From contig JAJDDD010000009.1 in the NCBI GenBank assembly GCA_029260495.1, positions 370,266 to 434,265 of the forward strand: DNA of 64,000 nt, written 5' to 3'. The notes under the pieces were generated by a model. The model saw only the letters and a program-made list of their open reading frames with translations, was not told the origin of the DNA and did not search any database. Shown here one piece after another: positions 9,115 to 17,558 of this stretch. How positions within the stretch are numbered: the stretch's first letter is position 1; each line of letters starts with the position of its first letter. This DNA comes from Phycisphaerales bacterium (GTDB lineage Bacteria; Planctomycetota; Phycisphaerae; Phycisphaerales; UBA1924). Position numbers and translations under genes: made by a program.

Positions 9115-10368
9115 ATGGATTGGCGCCTGCTTGGCGCCTGCATCGTGGGCGGCTTGGTGGATAGCCCAGAAGTGGGCGAAAGATTCATGGATTGAGTATT
9201 GCTGGGCGTGTTCGTGGGCGGCGCGACCCATTGTTTGCCGTAAGGATTGGTTGGTGATGAGGTTGATGCAGGCGTCGCGCCATCGGCGGGAGGACTTGCC
9301 GGGCAGGACGAAGCCGGTGACACCATCGTTGACGATCTCTTTGGGGCCGCCTTGATCAGAGACGAGCACAGGGAGCCCGGAGCTTTGACTTTCGATCACG
9401 ACCTGGCCGAGCGTGTCGGTGAGAGAAGGAAAGACGAAAAGATCGGCGGAGGCGTAGAGCTGGGAGAGTTCATCGCCGTGCTTGAATCCGAGGAAGTGAG
9501 CGTCGGTGTTGGCGAGGGCTCGCTGCATCTGTGCGCTGTAGGGTCCATCGCCGATGATGACGAGCTCAGCGCAGATGCCGCGCGATTGGCAAGCGCGATG
9601 GACGTGGGGCCAGAAGTCGGTGAGTAATGGCAGGTTTTTTTCAATGCTGAGGCGGCCGGTGTAGAGCACCTTCACACTCTCGGCGCTGAGTCCGTAAGCG
9701 GGCCAATTAGAGATCTTGCGAAACGAAGGCTGGAAGGAACTCAGAGCGATGCCAGGCGTAAGGCGCTTCATGCGCTGATGGTCGACACCATGCAGTGTGA
9801 GGGCGTCGATGTACTCCTGGCTGCGCATCAGGATGGTGGTGAATCGGCGATAGAAACGGCGCATGTGTTCGACAGTAATTCTGGTGTAGACCGCGTCATT
9901 GAAGAGATGGTCGATATACGCTGGATAGTCGGTGTGGTAGACGCCGACGAGGGGAACGTGAAGAAATCGAGCGGCGAGACGGCCGGCGAGGCCGACCGGC
10001 CCAGGCGTTGACACATGGATGACATGGGGCCGGAGCCTGGTTGCCAGTCGCAGCAGGGGGACGATCGGGGGGAGCACGAGGTCGAGATTTTCGTAGCTGG
10101 GAATTTTTTTTCGCAGCCGAGGAGTGAAGTTGTGGATATACGGCGCCTCGGGGATGTGGAAGCGCGTGCTGGTGGCGATATGAAGATTGCGACCGGAGAT
10201 TTGCGCCTGCTCGCCCATATTCAAGATGAATCGACAGACGCCGCTGACATCACCAAGCGTGTCGGTGAAGAGCAAGAGCCGTAACGGCTCATGTTCATCT
10301 GAATGGGGTGGACAGCCGGTGGAATGCGACTCACCATGCATGGGGTCCAGTTGGAGGGCATCCGGCAT
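9109..10368 (-). CDS. GT4-family glycosyltransferase
   Basis: A complete 419-residue GT-B enzyme. The N-terminal half has FTDTLGDVSGVCRFI and HVSTPGPVGLAG. The C-terminal half has YTGRLSIEKNLPLL, IIGDGPY, and the nucleotide-sugar site TLGQVVIESQSSGLPVLVSD with the E-x7-E-like pattern. It resembles the MgtA/SqdX/PimB group that glycosylates lipids, though the exact sugar cannot be read. The ATG at 10368 is preceded by AGGAGAG at good spacing; the frame runs 61 codons further upstream, overlapping the divergent lipoprotein gene, and that extension is discounted. Cytoplasmic or membrane-peripheral action is expected. Confidence 0.85.
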   Translation of the reverse strand: MPDALQLDPMHGESHSTGCPPHSDEHEPLRLLLFTDTLGDVSGVCRFILNMGEQAQISGRNLHIATSTRFHIPEAPYIHNFTPRLRKKIPSYENLDLVLPPIVPLLRLATRLRPHVIHVSTPGPVGLAGRLAARFLHVPLVGVYHTDYPAYIDHLFNDAVYTRITVEHMRRFYRRFTTILMRSQEYIDALTLHGVDHQRMKRLTPGIALSSFQPSFRKISNWPAYGLSAESVKVLYTGRLSIEKNLPLLTDFWPHVHRACQSRGICAELVIIGDGPYSAQMQRALANTDAHFLGFKHGDELSQLYASADLFVFPSLTDTLGQVVIESQSSGLPVLVSDQGGPKEIVNDGVTGFVLPGKSSRRWRDACINLITNQSLRQTMGRAAHEHAQQYSIHESFAHFWAIHQAAHDAGAKQAPIHL

Positions 10369-10461
10369 CGGGCGGTCTCTCCTGAAAAGATCAGTCAATT
10401 GCGAATGCTGGATTCGCAGGCATCCTGACAGAAACCACTTCGGATCGTTGGAGCACATCGG

Positions 10462-11334
10462 ATGAAACGACAACTCAGGTTGGATCGAATCGTTAAGACT
10501 TTCGTTGCGGCTGCAATGTTTGCGACCGTGACTGCGGGTGCGGGATGCCAATCGCTTTCGGACGCGCTCGGGGGGCTTGACAGGCCTTCGGCGCGCATCG
10601 CGAACGCCTCTGTCGGAGATCTGTCGCTTGATGGAGCGACACTTCTCTTTGAAGTGGACGTCTCGAATCCGTACGGCGTTCCGCTGCCATTGGCGTCCAT
10701 GAAGTATGGGCTTGCGAGCGGCGGACGGCAGGTCTTGGATGGGGGTTCGGAGTTGAGCGGCGTGGTGCCGGCGTATGGGTCGCGGACGATCGCGCTGCCT
10801 GTTGCACTGAGGTTTGATGATCTGCTCGCGGCGTTATCCGGTGTTCGGCCGGGATCGCTGATTCCATATGAAGCTGACGTCGAGCTTTCTGTTGATGCGC
10901 CGGGCGTTGGGCCTCTGGCGCTTCCGCTGAGCAAGAAGGGGGAGTTGCCTATTCCGGCGGTTCCCGATGTGAAGCTTGTTGGTGTTGACTGGGATGAGTT
11001 GTCTCTCAGCCGGGCGGCGGGGACGGTGAACATGCAGCTCACCAACACAAACGAGTTTGAGTTTAATTTGTCTGGTTTGAGCACGAATCTGGCGCTGGGC
11101 GGACAGCAGGTGGCGAAGACGGGGCTGGCGCAGCCGATGCGGTTTGCAGCTGGGCAAGCGCAGGAGATTGCGATTCCGATCTCCTTTTCACCAAGTAGTT
11201 TGGGATTCGGGCTGTTTCGGGCGTTGACAGGCGATTCGGCGGCGTACGAACTTAATGGCGAGATGGAGCTTCAGACTCCGTTCGGGCCTTTGCGGACGCC
11301 TTTCAGCACGAGCGGGAAGACGCCGCTTCGATAA
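10462..11334 (+). CDS. LEA type 2 (LEA14/WHy) lipoprotein
   Basis: A 290-residue lipoprotein. The N-terminus is basic then hydrophobic and ends in the lipobox A-G-A-G-C around residue 29. Two similar beta-sandwich units follow (about 40-150 and 160-285), each with the LEA-2 pattern: ASVGDLSLDGATLLFEVDVSNPYGVPLPL and later VNMQLTNTNEFEFNLSGL. Such domains resemble fibronectin-like folds and are associated with desiccation or envelope stress proteins. It diverges from the GT4 gene and converges on mscL with a shared hairpin terminator between. The function is inferred only at the family level. Confidence 0.8.
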   Translation: MKRQLRLDRIVKTFVAAAMFATVTAGAGCQSLSDALGGLDRPSARIANASVGDLSLDGATLLFEVDVSNPYGVPLPLASMKYGLASGGRQVLDGGSELSGVVPAYGSRTIALPVALRFDDLLAALSGVRPGSLIPYEADVELSVDAPGVGPLALPLSKKGELPIPAVPDVKLVGVDWDELSLSRAAGTVNMQLTNTNEFEFNLSGLSTNLALGGQQVAKTGLAQPMRFAAGQAQEIAIPISFSPSSLGFGLFRALTGDSAAYELNGEMELQTPFGPLRTPFSTSGKTPLR

Positions 11335-11363
11335 TGTAGAGGCCTGTTTGGGCGCATGTAAAT

Positions 11364-11389
11364 AGGCTGCGATCTTTCGACCGCAGCCT
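11364..11389. terminator. Bidirectional intrinsic terminator hairpin
   Basis: A perfect 8-bp stem AGGCTGCG/CGCAGCCT, extendable by three pairs to a GAAA tetraloop on the minus strand, lies between the convergent LEA lipoprotein and mscL. The plus side is followed by GATTTGTTC, moderately T-rich; the minus side by ATTTAC. Position and symmetry fit a shared terminator. Confidence 0.7.
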
Positions 11390-11436
11390 GATTTGTTCAT
11401 TCGTTCTTTGCTCGTTGGATGTTCGGCGAGTTGCGA

Positions 11437-11862
11437 TCAACCCTTCTTCAGGGAATCACGAATCTCGCGGAGCAGGATGATGTCTTCCGCAGGAGGTGGC
11501 GGGGGCGCAGCTTCCTGCTCTTTCTCAAACTTCTTCTTCGCGGAGTTCATGATTTTGATGACGATGAACAGCGCAAAGGCGACGATGATGAAGTTGATCG
11601 TGACATTGACAAACTCGCCCCAATACATGGCGACTTCAGGCGTGACGACTTCTCCGGCGTCGTTTAAGGCGCCTTCTTTGAGGACAATTTTTTTGTCAGC
11701 AAAATCGAGTCCGCCCATGAGGTAGCCAAGAGGCGGCATCATGACTTTGTCGACGAGCGTCTTGATGATGGCTCCGAAGGAGACGCCGATGATGATGCCG
11801 ACGGCCATATCGACGACGTTGCCGCGCATAGCGAAATCGCGAAACTCTTTAATGAAACCCAC
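11437..11862 (-). CDS. mscL: Large-conductance mechanosensitive channel MscL
   Basis: A 141-residue MscL that should open under membrane tension to release solutes during osmotic downshock. TM1 is seen in the GNVVDMAVGIIIGVSFG stretch, the MPPLGYLMGG loop follows, and TM2 is in NVTINFIIVAFALFIVIK. The cytoplasmic C-terminal helix ends ILLREIRDSLKKG after a poly-proline stretch (APPPPPA). The start is a GTG (GTG-GGT-TTC) preceded by AAGGAG at 7 bases; the frame is open a further 27 codons, but that extension lacks MscL similarity. It is a single gene with its own context. Confidence 0.95.
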   Translation of the reverse strand: MGFIKEFRDFAMRGNVVDMAVGIIIGVSFGAIIKTLVDKVMMPPLGYLMGGLDFADKKIVLKEGALNDAGEVVTPEVAMYWGEFVNVTINFIIVAFALFIVIKIMNSAKKKFEKEQEAAPPPPPAEDIILLREIRDSLKKG

Positions 11863-12037
11863 TGTTGTTCTCCTTTTCTCATGCCCACACGAGGAACTGC
11901 CCCCGCGATTTCTGAATCCACACGCCCGCTCCTTGGCGCGCATGAGACAGCCACAACGGTATCACGAACATGGGGGGTATGCCCTTTGGCGTTGTGGCAG
12001 CCGCGTCGCGGCCGCGAGGGACATGTCAGCAGCGGGA

Positions 12038-13489
12038 TCAACTCATCGGGAGCTTCTTGGCGCGCCAAAGGCGTTTGAGGTGTTGGAGATCGACGGGCTC
12101 GGTGATGACGCCTGAGGAGTCGATGCGCTGAAGGAGGGCGCCGGCGTTGTCGAGGTAGACCTTGCTATCGGCGGCGTTTTCATTGGTGCGGGTTGTTAGA
12201 AGCCAGACGGCGTTTTTGGGAGCGTTGGTGTCTGACTTCTCGATGGGTTCGAGCAGGTCGCGGCGGAGCGCAATTTCGGAGTCATTGGTGTTGTATTGGT
12301 AGAAGTTGAAGACGGCGGCGGCGCCGTGTTGCGCGAGTATGCGCGGAAGGAGCCGCGCAGTGACAAGCGAGACATATGCCTGGGGTGGCGTTTTCCAGCT
12401 CTTGATAATCGGCGGGGCGCCCGGTTGATCGATTGTCACTTTGATGGAGTCGCTCTGACGGACGCCTGATTCGGTCCAGGTTTGTTTCGCCTGTCCTTGT
12501 TGAGAGATCATGCGCACAGTCCAGGCTTCTTCATCACTTTCGGCGGCGAGGAAGTAGATCGCTTCGGAATCAACGATGCCTTCGCCGGTGAGATATCGGG
12601 CGATCTGGTGGACGATGACTCCGGGATCGTGATCGGTGGTGCGCCACTTGCTTTGAGGCTTGCGTGGGTCGAGGTCGCCGCGATGGCCGAAGCGATGTTC
12701 GATGCGCTGGTAGGCGATTTCCTCGGCGTTTTTGTCGTTGCCGTTTGCTGCGGGTTTGTAAACGCGGAACCAGAGGGCCTTCTTAGCAAGGAGAGGTTCG
12801 AGATCGCGGGCTCCGAGGCTGGCGAGGACGGCGTCTCCAGCGAAGATGCCTGCGGCGCGTTCGCTGGCCATCTCTTCCGGATTACGAAACCGGGCGGTGG
12901 CAATGACCTGCTCGTACTGAGGACGGGTGCGCTCGAACATATCTTCGCCACTGTCAATTTGGAGAATGGCGAAGCGGCCGGGCGCGACCTCGAAGATGGT
13001 GTAGCCGGAAACGAATGTGACGCCGCCGATGCCGTTGGGAACGGTTGCATAGAAGCGGGAGGCGATCTTGTCGTTGATCTCAAGCGCGTCGTTGCGGTCG
13101 AAGATGCGCACAGTGGTTTTGCGGGTCTTGTCCTGATAAACCTTCTCACGCGTTTTTGTGAGGTCAGCAATGAGGGAGTCGGCGACGCCTGCTGTAGAAA
13201 GTTTTTTGTCATTCGAAATTGGGTTGTGCAGCTTGAGGAGCCAGGTGTTGTCGGGGCTGTGCATGGTGAATGCAGCCTGCCCTCCGGTCATCTGGGTTGT
13301 TTCGTAGCGGGCGCCGAGGGGGAGCTGGATAGAGAGCCCAACGCTGCGCACGAGGATGGGTCGTGCGAGTTCAAGTTCCTGGGCTGGCGGGGTTTGTGCG
13401 ATCGCAGTGGGAGCCGTCGCCAGGGCGAGGATCGCGGCGGCGATGAGGAGCAGGGAGGTCATCCAGGAGCGGAGAGCGATGGCAGGCAT
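12038..13489 (-). CDS. Exported protein of unknown function
   Basis: I do not recognise the family. The 483-residue product starts with a clear signal peptide (MPAIALRSWMTSLLLIAAA, Ala-rich h-region, cleavage likely at AIA-QT). The mature part alternates beta-rich blocks; one near 60-180 (PLGARYETTQMTGGQAAFTM to APGRFAILQIDS) looks like a lipoprotein-type or PsbP/Mog1-like beta domain. The ATG at 13489 has GAGAG upstream and leads directly into the signal peptide; 28 extra upstream codons are discounted. It is divergent from the S10 operon. A periplasmic location is the only firm inference. Confidence 0.7.
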   Translation of the reverse strand: MPAIALRSWMTSLLLIAAAILALATAPTAIAQTPPAQELELARPILVRSVGLSIQLPLGARYETTQMTGGQAAFTMHSPDNTWLLKLHNPISNDKKLSTAGVADSLIADLTKTREKVYQDKTRKTTVRIFDRNDALEINDKIASRFYATVPNGIGGVTFVSGYTIFEVAPGRFAILQIDSGEDMFERTRPQYEQVIATARFRNPEEMASERAAGIFAGDAVLASLGARDLEPLLAKKALWFRVYKPAANGNDKNAEEIAYQRIEHRFGHRGDLDPRKPQSKWRTTDHDPGVIVHQIARYLTGEGIVDSEAIYFLAAESDEEAWTVRMISQQGQAKQTWTESGVRQSDSIKVTIDQPGAPPIIKSWKTPPQAYVSLVTARLLPRILAQHGAAAVFNFYQYNTNDSEIALRRDLLEPIEKSDTNAPKNAVWLLTTRTNENAADSKVYLDNAGALLQRIDSSGVITEPVDLQHLKRLWRAKKLPMS

Positions 13490-13609
13490 GTTCGATTCTC
13501 TCATTTGGAGCAGGAATGGGAAGCGAGATCTGGCTGATTTTTCAGGCTGGCGGAGGGCCACCTGCCTAGACAATATCGGTGAAAAAGCGGGTGTGGGTTT
13601 TGCCCCCGC

Positions 13610-13637
13610 TTGACACTGGCGGTGACTTCTCTACATT
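13610..13637 (+). promoter_or_regulatory. Sigma70-like promoter of the S10-spc-alpha operon
   Basis: TTGACA at 13610-13615 and TACATT at 13632-13637 are separated by 16 bases, close to housekeeping consensus. Transcription would begin near 13644 and leave a leader of about 230 bases before rpsJ. Together with the leader this accounts for the 383-base gap 13490-13872, which otherwise holds no supported gene. Confidence 0.65.
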
Positions 13638-13826
13638 TTCTGGCTCGCCTCGCTTTTCTGCGGGGCGGTTTCTGTCCACATGAGGACTCAGGCGTCCGTT
13701 GTTTTGGCATCGGACGTGCGTTTGTGCAGGCGACGATGGCGTCGTCAGAGGCCATTGTGTCGGGTCAGGCCGCTGAATTGAGGGGTTGTTTACCTCGTTT
13801 TTCAGTGGGAGTTTTGGATTGATGTC

Positions 13827-13849
13827 AGCCGGCCCTTGTTGGGGCGGCT
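13827..13849 (+). promoter_or_regulatory. Leader hairpin upstream of rpsJ (copy 1)
   Basis: AGCCGGCCC, loop TTGTT, then GGGCGGCT forms a 9-bp stem with one mismatch, ending 23 bases before the rpsJ start. A near copy occurs at 14197-14219 on the other side of rpsJ. The position suggests control of initiation or an r-protein binding site; that role is inferred. Confidence 0.55.
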
Positions 13850-13872
13850 ATGAAGGATTAGGTGCAAAGCCA

Positions 13873-14181
13873 ATGAGCGGCGGCAAGATCAGAATTCGGA
13901 TGGAGGCGTATGACCATCAGGCGCTCGATGCCTCCGCGAAGGAAATTGTCGAGCACGCCAAGCGCACGAATGCACGAGTGGCGGGTCCGATCCCGCTGCC
14001 GACGCGCATCGAGCGGTACACGGTTCTGCGCAGCCCTTTTATTGATAAGAAATCCCGCGAGCAGTTCGAGATTCGCACACATAAGCGAATTATCGATATC
14101 ACCGAGCCCAATGCCCGGACGGTGGAGGCGCTGAATCGTCTCGTTGTCCCTGCAGGCGTCTTTGTGAGGATTCGCGCATAA
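13873..14181 (+). CDS. rpsJ: 30S ribosomal protein S10
   Basis: The 102-residue protein shows the S10 core: [21 protein letters not shown], then [35 protein letters not shown], and ends [12 protein letters not shown]10 sits in the 30S head and also partners NusB in antitermination. The ATG at 13873 gives family length; the frame opens 29 codons further upstream through the leader hairpin and is not used. It is the first gene of the ribosomal superoperon and is flanked on both sides by nearly identical hairpins. Confidence 0.97.
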   Translation: MSGGKIRIRMEAYDHQALDASAKEIVEHAKRTNARVAGPIPLPTRIERYTVLRSPFIDKKSREQFEIRTHKRIIDITEPNARTVEALNRLVVPAGVFVRIRA

Positions 14182-14196
14182 CGGTTTGTATTCATT

Positions 14197-14219
14197 AGCC
14201 GGCCCTTTTGAGGTCGGCT
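14197..14219 (+). promoter_or_regulatory. Hairpin between rpsJ and rplC (copy 2)
   Basis: AGCCGGCCC-TTTTGA-GGTCGGCT repeats the left arm of the hairpin before rpsJ exactly and is followed by GTTTTCTTTGG. It starts 15 bases after the rpsJ stop. It could be an attenuator or a processing or protein-binding site. The rest of the 183-base gap to rplC holds no gene. Confidence 0.5.
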
Positions 14220-14364
14220 GTTTTCTTTGGTTGGCTCCTCTGCTTCGGTCGGGATGTTCCCGGAAGGCACGAGCGATCAGTCGACGGCTTAAGATTTAGC
14301 TTAGGTGCGTCGGCGAGAACGGGCCGCTTGAGCGGCGTTCTTCGAGAGATTCAGGACGAGAACA

Positions 14365-15057
14365 ATGGCGATCTCACTACTTGGCAAAAAGCTTGGGATG
14401 ACGCGATACTACACCGAGGACGGTGTTAGTATGCCGGTGACGGTGATTCAAACCGGGCCGTGCGTCGTCACGCAAGTGAGAACGCTTGAGACGGATGGGT
14501 ACACCGCTGTCCAGATCGCGTTTGGCGACATGCAGGCACGCAACTCGACGATGCCGCTGATCGGGCACGATGCGAAGGCAGGGTCGGCGCCGAAACGGCA
14601 TCATCGTGAGTTTCGTATTGGCGCTGATGAAGTCGCGAGCTACGAACTCGGCCAGGAGTTGACGGTCGATGCATTCGCGGATCATGCATTCGTGGATGTG
14701 ATCGGGACAAGCAAGGGGAAGGGTTTTCAGGGGCCGATGAAGCGGCACCACTTCTCCGGGCTTGAGGCGAGTCACGGCGTTGAGCGCAAGCATCGCTCCG
14801 GTGGGTCGATCGGCGGGCATGCGACGAATCTGGGCACGGGTCCGAAAGTGAAAAAAGGCAAGCGGATGGCTGGGCATATGGGCGCTGAGCGCGTCACTGC
14901 TCGCTCGCTTGATGTTGTGAAGATTGATAGTGAGCAAGGTTTGCTGCTCGTCAAGGGCGCGGTTCCGGGCCATCGCAATGGTGTGGTGGAGATTCGGACG
15001 CCGCGAAGGTTGTATGCCCCGAAGGCGCGGAAGCAGACGGAGCGAATGAAGGGATAG
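14365..15057 (+). CDS. rplC: 50S ribosomal protein L3
   Basis: The 230-residue protein opens AISLLGKKLGMTRYYTEDG and has the L3 signature around KGKGFQGPMKRHHFSG with the following SHGVERKHRSGGSIG. L3 is an early-assembling protein whose extension reaches the peptidyl-transferase centre; the conserved glutamine in GFQG is the usual PrmB methylation site. Length is slightly above the usual 205-215. It is separated from rplD by an unusually long 248-base gap that holds a structured RNA candidate. Confidence 0.97.
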   Translation: MAISLLGKKLGMTRYYTEDGVSMPVTVIQTGPCVVTQVRTLETDGYTAVQIAFGDMQARNSTMPLIGHDAKAGSAPKRHHREFRIGADEVASYELGQELTVDAFADHAFVDVIGTSKGKGFQGPMKRHHFSGLEASHGVERKHRSGGSIGGHATNLGTGPKVKKGKRMAGHMGAERVTARSLDVVKIDSEQGLLLVKGAVPGHRNGVVEIRTPRRLYAPKARKQTERMKG

Positions 15058-15065
15058 ATATTTGG

Positions 15066-15177
15066 TTTCTCGGCGACAGTCGCCGACGCTGGGTCGTGAA
15101 ACGCGACGGTCCGGCGGCCCGAGAGGTCCCGAATGGGAAACCGCCGGGCGGAGCAACGCGAAGGAAACGCGCCGAGT
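15066..15177 (+). promoter_or_regulatory. Candidate structured RNA between rplC and rplD
   Basis: About 110 bases fold into a compact branched form by eye. The closing stem is 15069-15075 (CTCGGCG) with 15170-15176 (CGCCGAG), though 15071-15076 can instead hairpin with 15080-15085. A central 9-bp stem pairs 15109-15117 with 15141-15149 and encloses CCCGAATGGGAAA. Smaller stems are GTCG/CGAC (15093-15107) and CGCG/CGCG (15157-15171), with purine-rich loops. The enclosed CCGAAUGGGAAACC resembles, from memory, a conserved stretch in domain I of 23S rRNA. I infer a cis-regulatory element for rplD onward or r-protein mimicry; not verified. Confidence 0.5.
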
Positions 15178-15305
15178 CAACGTTGGGTTGTCCTCATTTG
15201 TGAAAGAGGCGAGCCAGCCGAGGCGACGCAGGATTCATACTTCACCGGATGGTCCGGGAGGGTGTGGAGACTCGAGAAGGCGGAAGGGTGATTGAGATTC
15301 CAACC

Positions 15306-15986
15306 ATGGAAGTCCCCGTTTACGATATAACCGGCAAAGAGATCGGCACGATGTCGATCGATGAAGCCACTCTCGGTGGGCGCATTAATCATGCGCTCAT
15401 CAAGCAGGCTTATGTGCGCTATCACGCGAACACGAGGCAGGGCTCCGCCCGGACTCGCAATCGCGGAAACGTCACGGGCTCGACGCGCAAGCTGTTCAAG
15501 CAAAAGGGCACAGGTCGTGCCCGCGTTGGCGCGAATCGATCGCCTATCCGCAAGGGCGGCGGCGTCACATTCTCAAAGACGAAATCGCGCGAGTCGTTTC
15601 GACCTGACATGCCGGTGAAGATGCGGCGCAAGGCTAATCGCAACGCGCTGCTTGCGAAGCTTGTTGATAATGAGGTTCGGGTGATTGACAACCTGACTCT
15701 TGACAAGCCGCACACGAAGGATTTTCTCAACTTGATCGCTGGTTGCAAGATCAACCGGACCGCTCTTGTGGCTGTGAATCCAGGCAACATGAACGTGCGG
15801 CTTTCTGCTCGAAATGTTCCGAATGTCACTGTCTGCCCGTCGCACGAGCTCACATGCTTCAACATGCTTAATCACCGGTTTCTGGTGATTGCGAAGCAGG
15901 AGCTTGAGGCGTGGCTTGCAGGCGACAGCTCCCGGACGGGCAAGGACGCGAAGTCCTACGTTCGTGAGAAGGGAGGCGTGTCGTGA
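15306..15986 (+). CDS. rplD: 50S ribosomal protein L4
   Basis: The 226-residue protein matches L4: EVPVYDITGKEIGTMSIDE, then the loop region ANTRQGSARTRNRGNVTGS with GTGRARVGANRSPIRKGGG that lines the exit tunnel. L4 is the classical autoregulator of S10 operons, which matters given the structured RNA just upstream. I chose the ATG at 15306 because MEVPVY is a usual beginning; a GTG at 15288 with GAGAAGG at 8 bases, and an ATG at 15249, remain possible. Its last codons overlap the GTG start of rplW by 4 bases. Confidence 0.93.
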   Translation: MEVPVYDITGKEIGTMSIDEATLGGRINHALIKQAYVRYHANTRQGSARTRNRGNVTGSTRKLFKQKGTGRARVGANRSPIRKGGGVTFSKTKSRESFRPDMPVKMRRKANRNALLAKLVDNEVRVIDNLTLDKPHTKDFLNLIAGCKINRTALVAVNPGNMNVRLSARNVPNVTVCPSHELTCFNMLNHRFLVIAKQELEAWLAGDSSRTGKDAKSYVREKGGVS

Positions 15987-16264
15987 AGAATCCGGTTCAC
16001 GTTGTAAAACGTCCGCTCCTGACTGAGAAGAGCACATTCCTTGCGAATGAGCACAACCGGCACGCGTTCTTAGTTGCGGTTGATGCGCGCAAGACCGAGA
16101 TCAAGGCGGCGGTTGAAGAGCTATACGGCGTACGAGTGTTGAAAGTATCGACACAGAACCGCAAGGCGCCAATGCGCCGGCTCAAATATGGATATGTGCC
16201 GGGCAAGACGACAAAGAAAGCTGTTGTAAAGCTGCATCCTGATGATGCGATTGAGTTGTTCTGA
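15983..16264 (+). CDS. rplW: 50S ribosomal protein L23
   Basis: The 93-residue protein begins KNPVHVVKRPLLTEKST and carries the L23 segment VEELYGVRVLKVSTQNR with the basic loop before it. L23 lies at the tunnel exit and docks signal recognition particle and trigger factor. It starts with GTG in a GTGA overlap with the rplD stop, so translation is probably coupled. Confidence 0.96.
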   Translation: MKNPVHVVKRPLLTEKSTFLANEHNRHAFLVAVDARKTEIKAAVEELYGVRVLKVSTQNRKAPMRRLKYGYVPGKTTKKAVVKLHPDDAIELF

Positions 16265-16316
16265 ATCAGATGATGGGCTCAATGATTAACGAGCGAGTAG
16301 CAGTAGAGGACGAGTG

Positions 16317-17171
16317 ATGACGATTCGAATCTACAAACCCACGAGCGCCGGACGCCGGAATGCTTCAGTAAATCTCCACACGGAGGTGACAAAGAAGAGT
16401 CCGGAGAAGTCGCTCCTGCGCCCGCTCCCCAAGAAGGGCGGACGGAATCATCATGGCAAGGTGACGGTGCGTGGTCGCGGCGGCGGGCATAAACGCCGGT
16501 ACCGTCAGATTGATTTCAAGCGCACCGACCGCACTGATGTTGTCGGAAAAGTCATTGGGATTGAATACGACCCAAACCGCACTTGTCACATTGCGCTAAT
16601 TGAGTACGCCGATGGCGTCAAGCGGTACATCCCGGCGCCGGTCGGGCTCAAGGATGGGGATACAGTTCTCGCTTCGCATGAATCGATCGAGCCGAAGGTC
16701 GGCAACTGCATGCCGATCAGGTGCATCCCGACGGGTTTGAATGTTCATCTTGTTGAGCTTCAGCCAGGTCGTGGCGGTCAGTTGTGTCGGTCGGCGGGGA
16801 GCTACGCCAGGCTGACGAACCGTGAGGGTCGCTTTGCGACGTTGGTGCTTCCTTCCGGTGAGATTCGTCAGGTTTCGATTGAGTGCCGGGCAACGATTGG
16901 GGTGGTCGGGAACACCGACCATCAGCAGCGTCGCTTGGGCAAAGCTGGCAAGAGCCGGCATCTTGGAAAAAGGCCGATTTCGCGCGGCGTCGCTCGGGAT
17001 CACGCCTCGCATCCGCTGGGCGGCGGCGAAGGTCGCTCCAAGGGCGGCCGCGCTCCGGTGGGTCCGACGGGGACGCCATCCAAGGGCGGAACGACGCGCA
17101 ATCGCAAACAGTATTCACAGAAGTTGATCATCCGTCGGCGCAAGAGCAGGCGCTACGGTCAGTTGCGTTGA
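16317..17171 (+). CDS. rplB: 50S ribosomal protein L2
   Basis: This 284-residue protein is typical L2: KPTSAGRRNASV at the start, RGRGGGHKRRYRQIDFKR, the RNA-binding middle IALIEYADGVKRYIPAP, and the C-terminal SHPLGGGEGRSKGGRAPV region containing the conserved histidine near the peptidyl-transferase centre. I used the ATG at 16317; a GTG directly before it would add one residue. GAGG lies upstream. Length is within the usual 270-285. Confidence 0.97.
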   Translation: MTIRIYKPTSAGRRNASVNLHTEVTKKSPEKSLLRPLPKKGGRNHHGKVTVRGRGGGHKRRYRQIDFKRTDRTDVVGKVIGIEYDPNRTCHIALIEYADGVKRYIPAPVGLKDGDTVLASHESIEPKVGNCMPIRCIPTGLNVHLVELQPGRGGQLCRSAGSYARLTNREGRFATLVLPSGEIRQVSIECRATIGVVGNTDHQQRRLGKAGKSRHLGKRPISRGVARDHASHPLGGGEGRSKGGRAPVGPTGTPSKGGTTRNRKQYSQKLIIRRRKSRRYGQLR

Positions 17172-17205
17172 TTGGGATGATGAGTAGAGATATGCGGAGA
17201 CGGTT

Positions 17206-17487
17206 ATGAGCAGGTCGCTGAAAAAAGGCCCATATGTTGATGAGAAGCTCTACTTGAAGGTGGAGAAGCTGAATCAACAAAACAAACGAGAGCCCCTGAA
17301 GACGTGGGCGCGCCGGTGCACGATTGTCCCTGAGTTTGTCGGGCACACGTTTAAGGTGCATAACGGGCGCGTGTTTTATGACGTCTTCATCACCGAAGAC
17401 ATGGTGGGGCACAAGCTTGGCGAGTTCAGCCTCACGCGAACATTCCGTGGGCATACCAACAAGAAGGAAGGCGTCAGGAGTCGCTAA
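17206..17487 (+). CDS. rpsS: 30S ribosomal protein S19
   Basis: The 93-residue protein has the classic beginning [19 protein letters not shown] and the core [33 protein letters not shown]. It binds 16S rRNA in the 30S head with S13. It follows rplB by 34 bases and precedes the unusually long rplV by 71. Confidence 0.97.
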   Translation: MSRSLKKGPYVDEKLYLKVEKLNQQNKREPLKTWARRCTIVPEFVGHTFKVHNGRVFYDVFITEDMVGHKLGEFSLTRTFRGHTNKKEGVRSR

Positions 17488-17558
17488 TAGCAGGCCGGAT
17501 TGAGTATTACGGTTTCCCAGCGATGAGAATGACCTGATCGGACGACAGGAAAACAAAC

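Noticed and set aside
12482..13537. Plus-strand frame of 351 codons opposite the exported unknown protein
   Set aside because: The minus-strand gene has a clear signal peptide and an SD-supported start; the plus frame has neither and no recognisable domain.
13680..13781. Arg-rich 33-codon frame in the S10 leader, possible leader peptide
   Set aside because: There is no SD before its ATG, and composition fits chance in this sequence; no attenuator pairing with it was seen.
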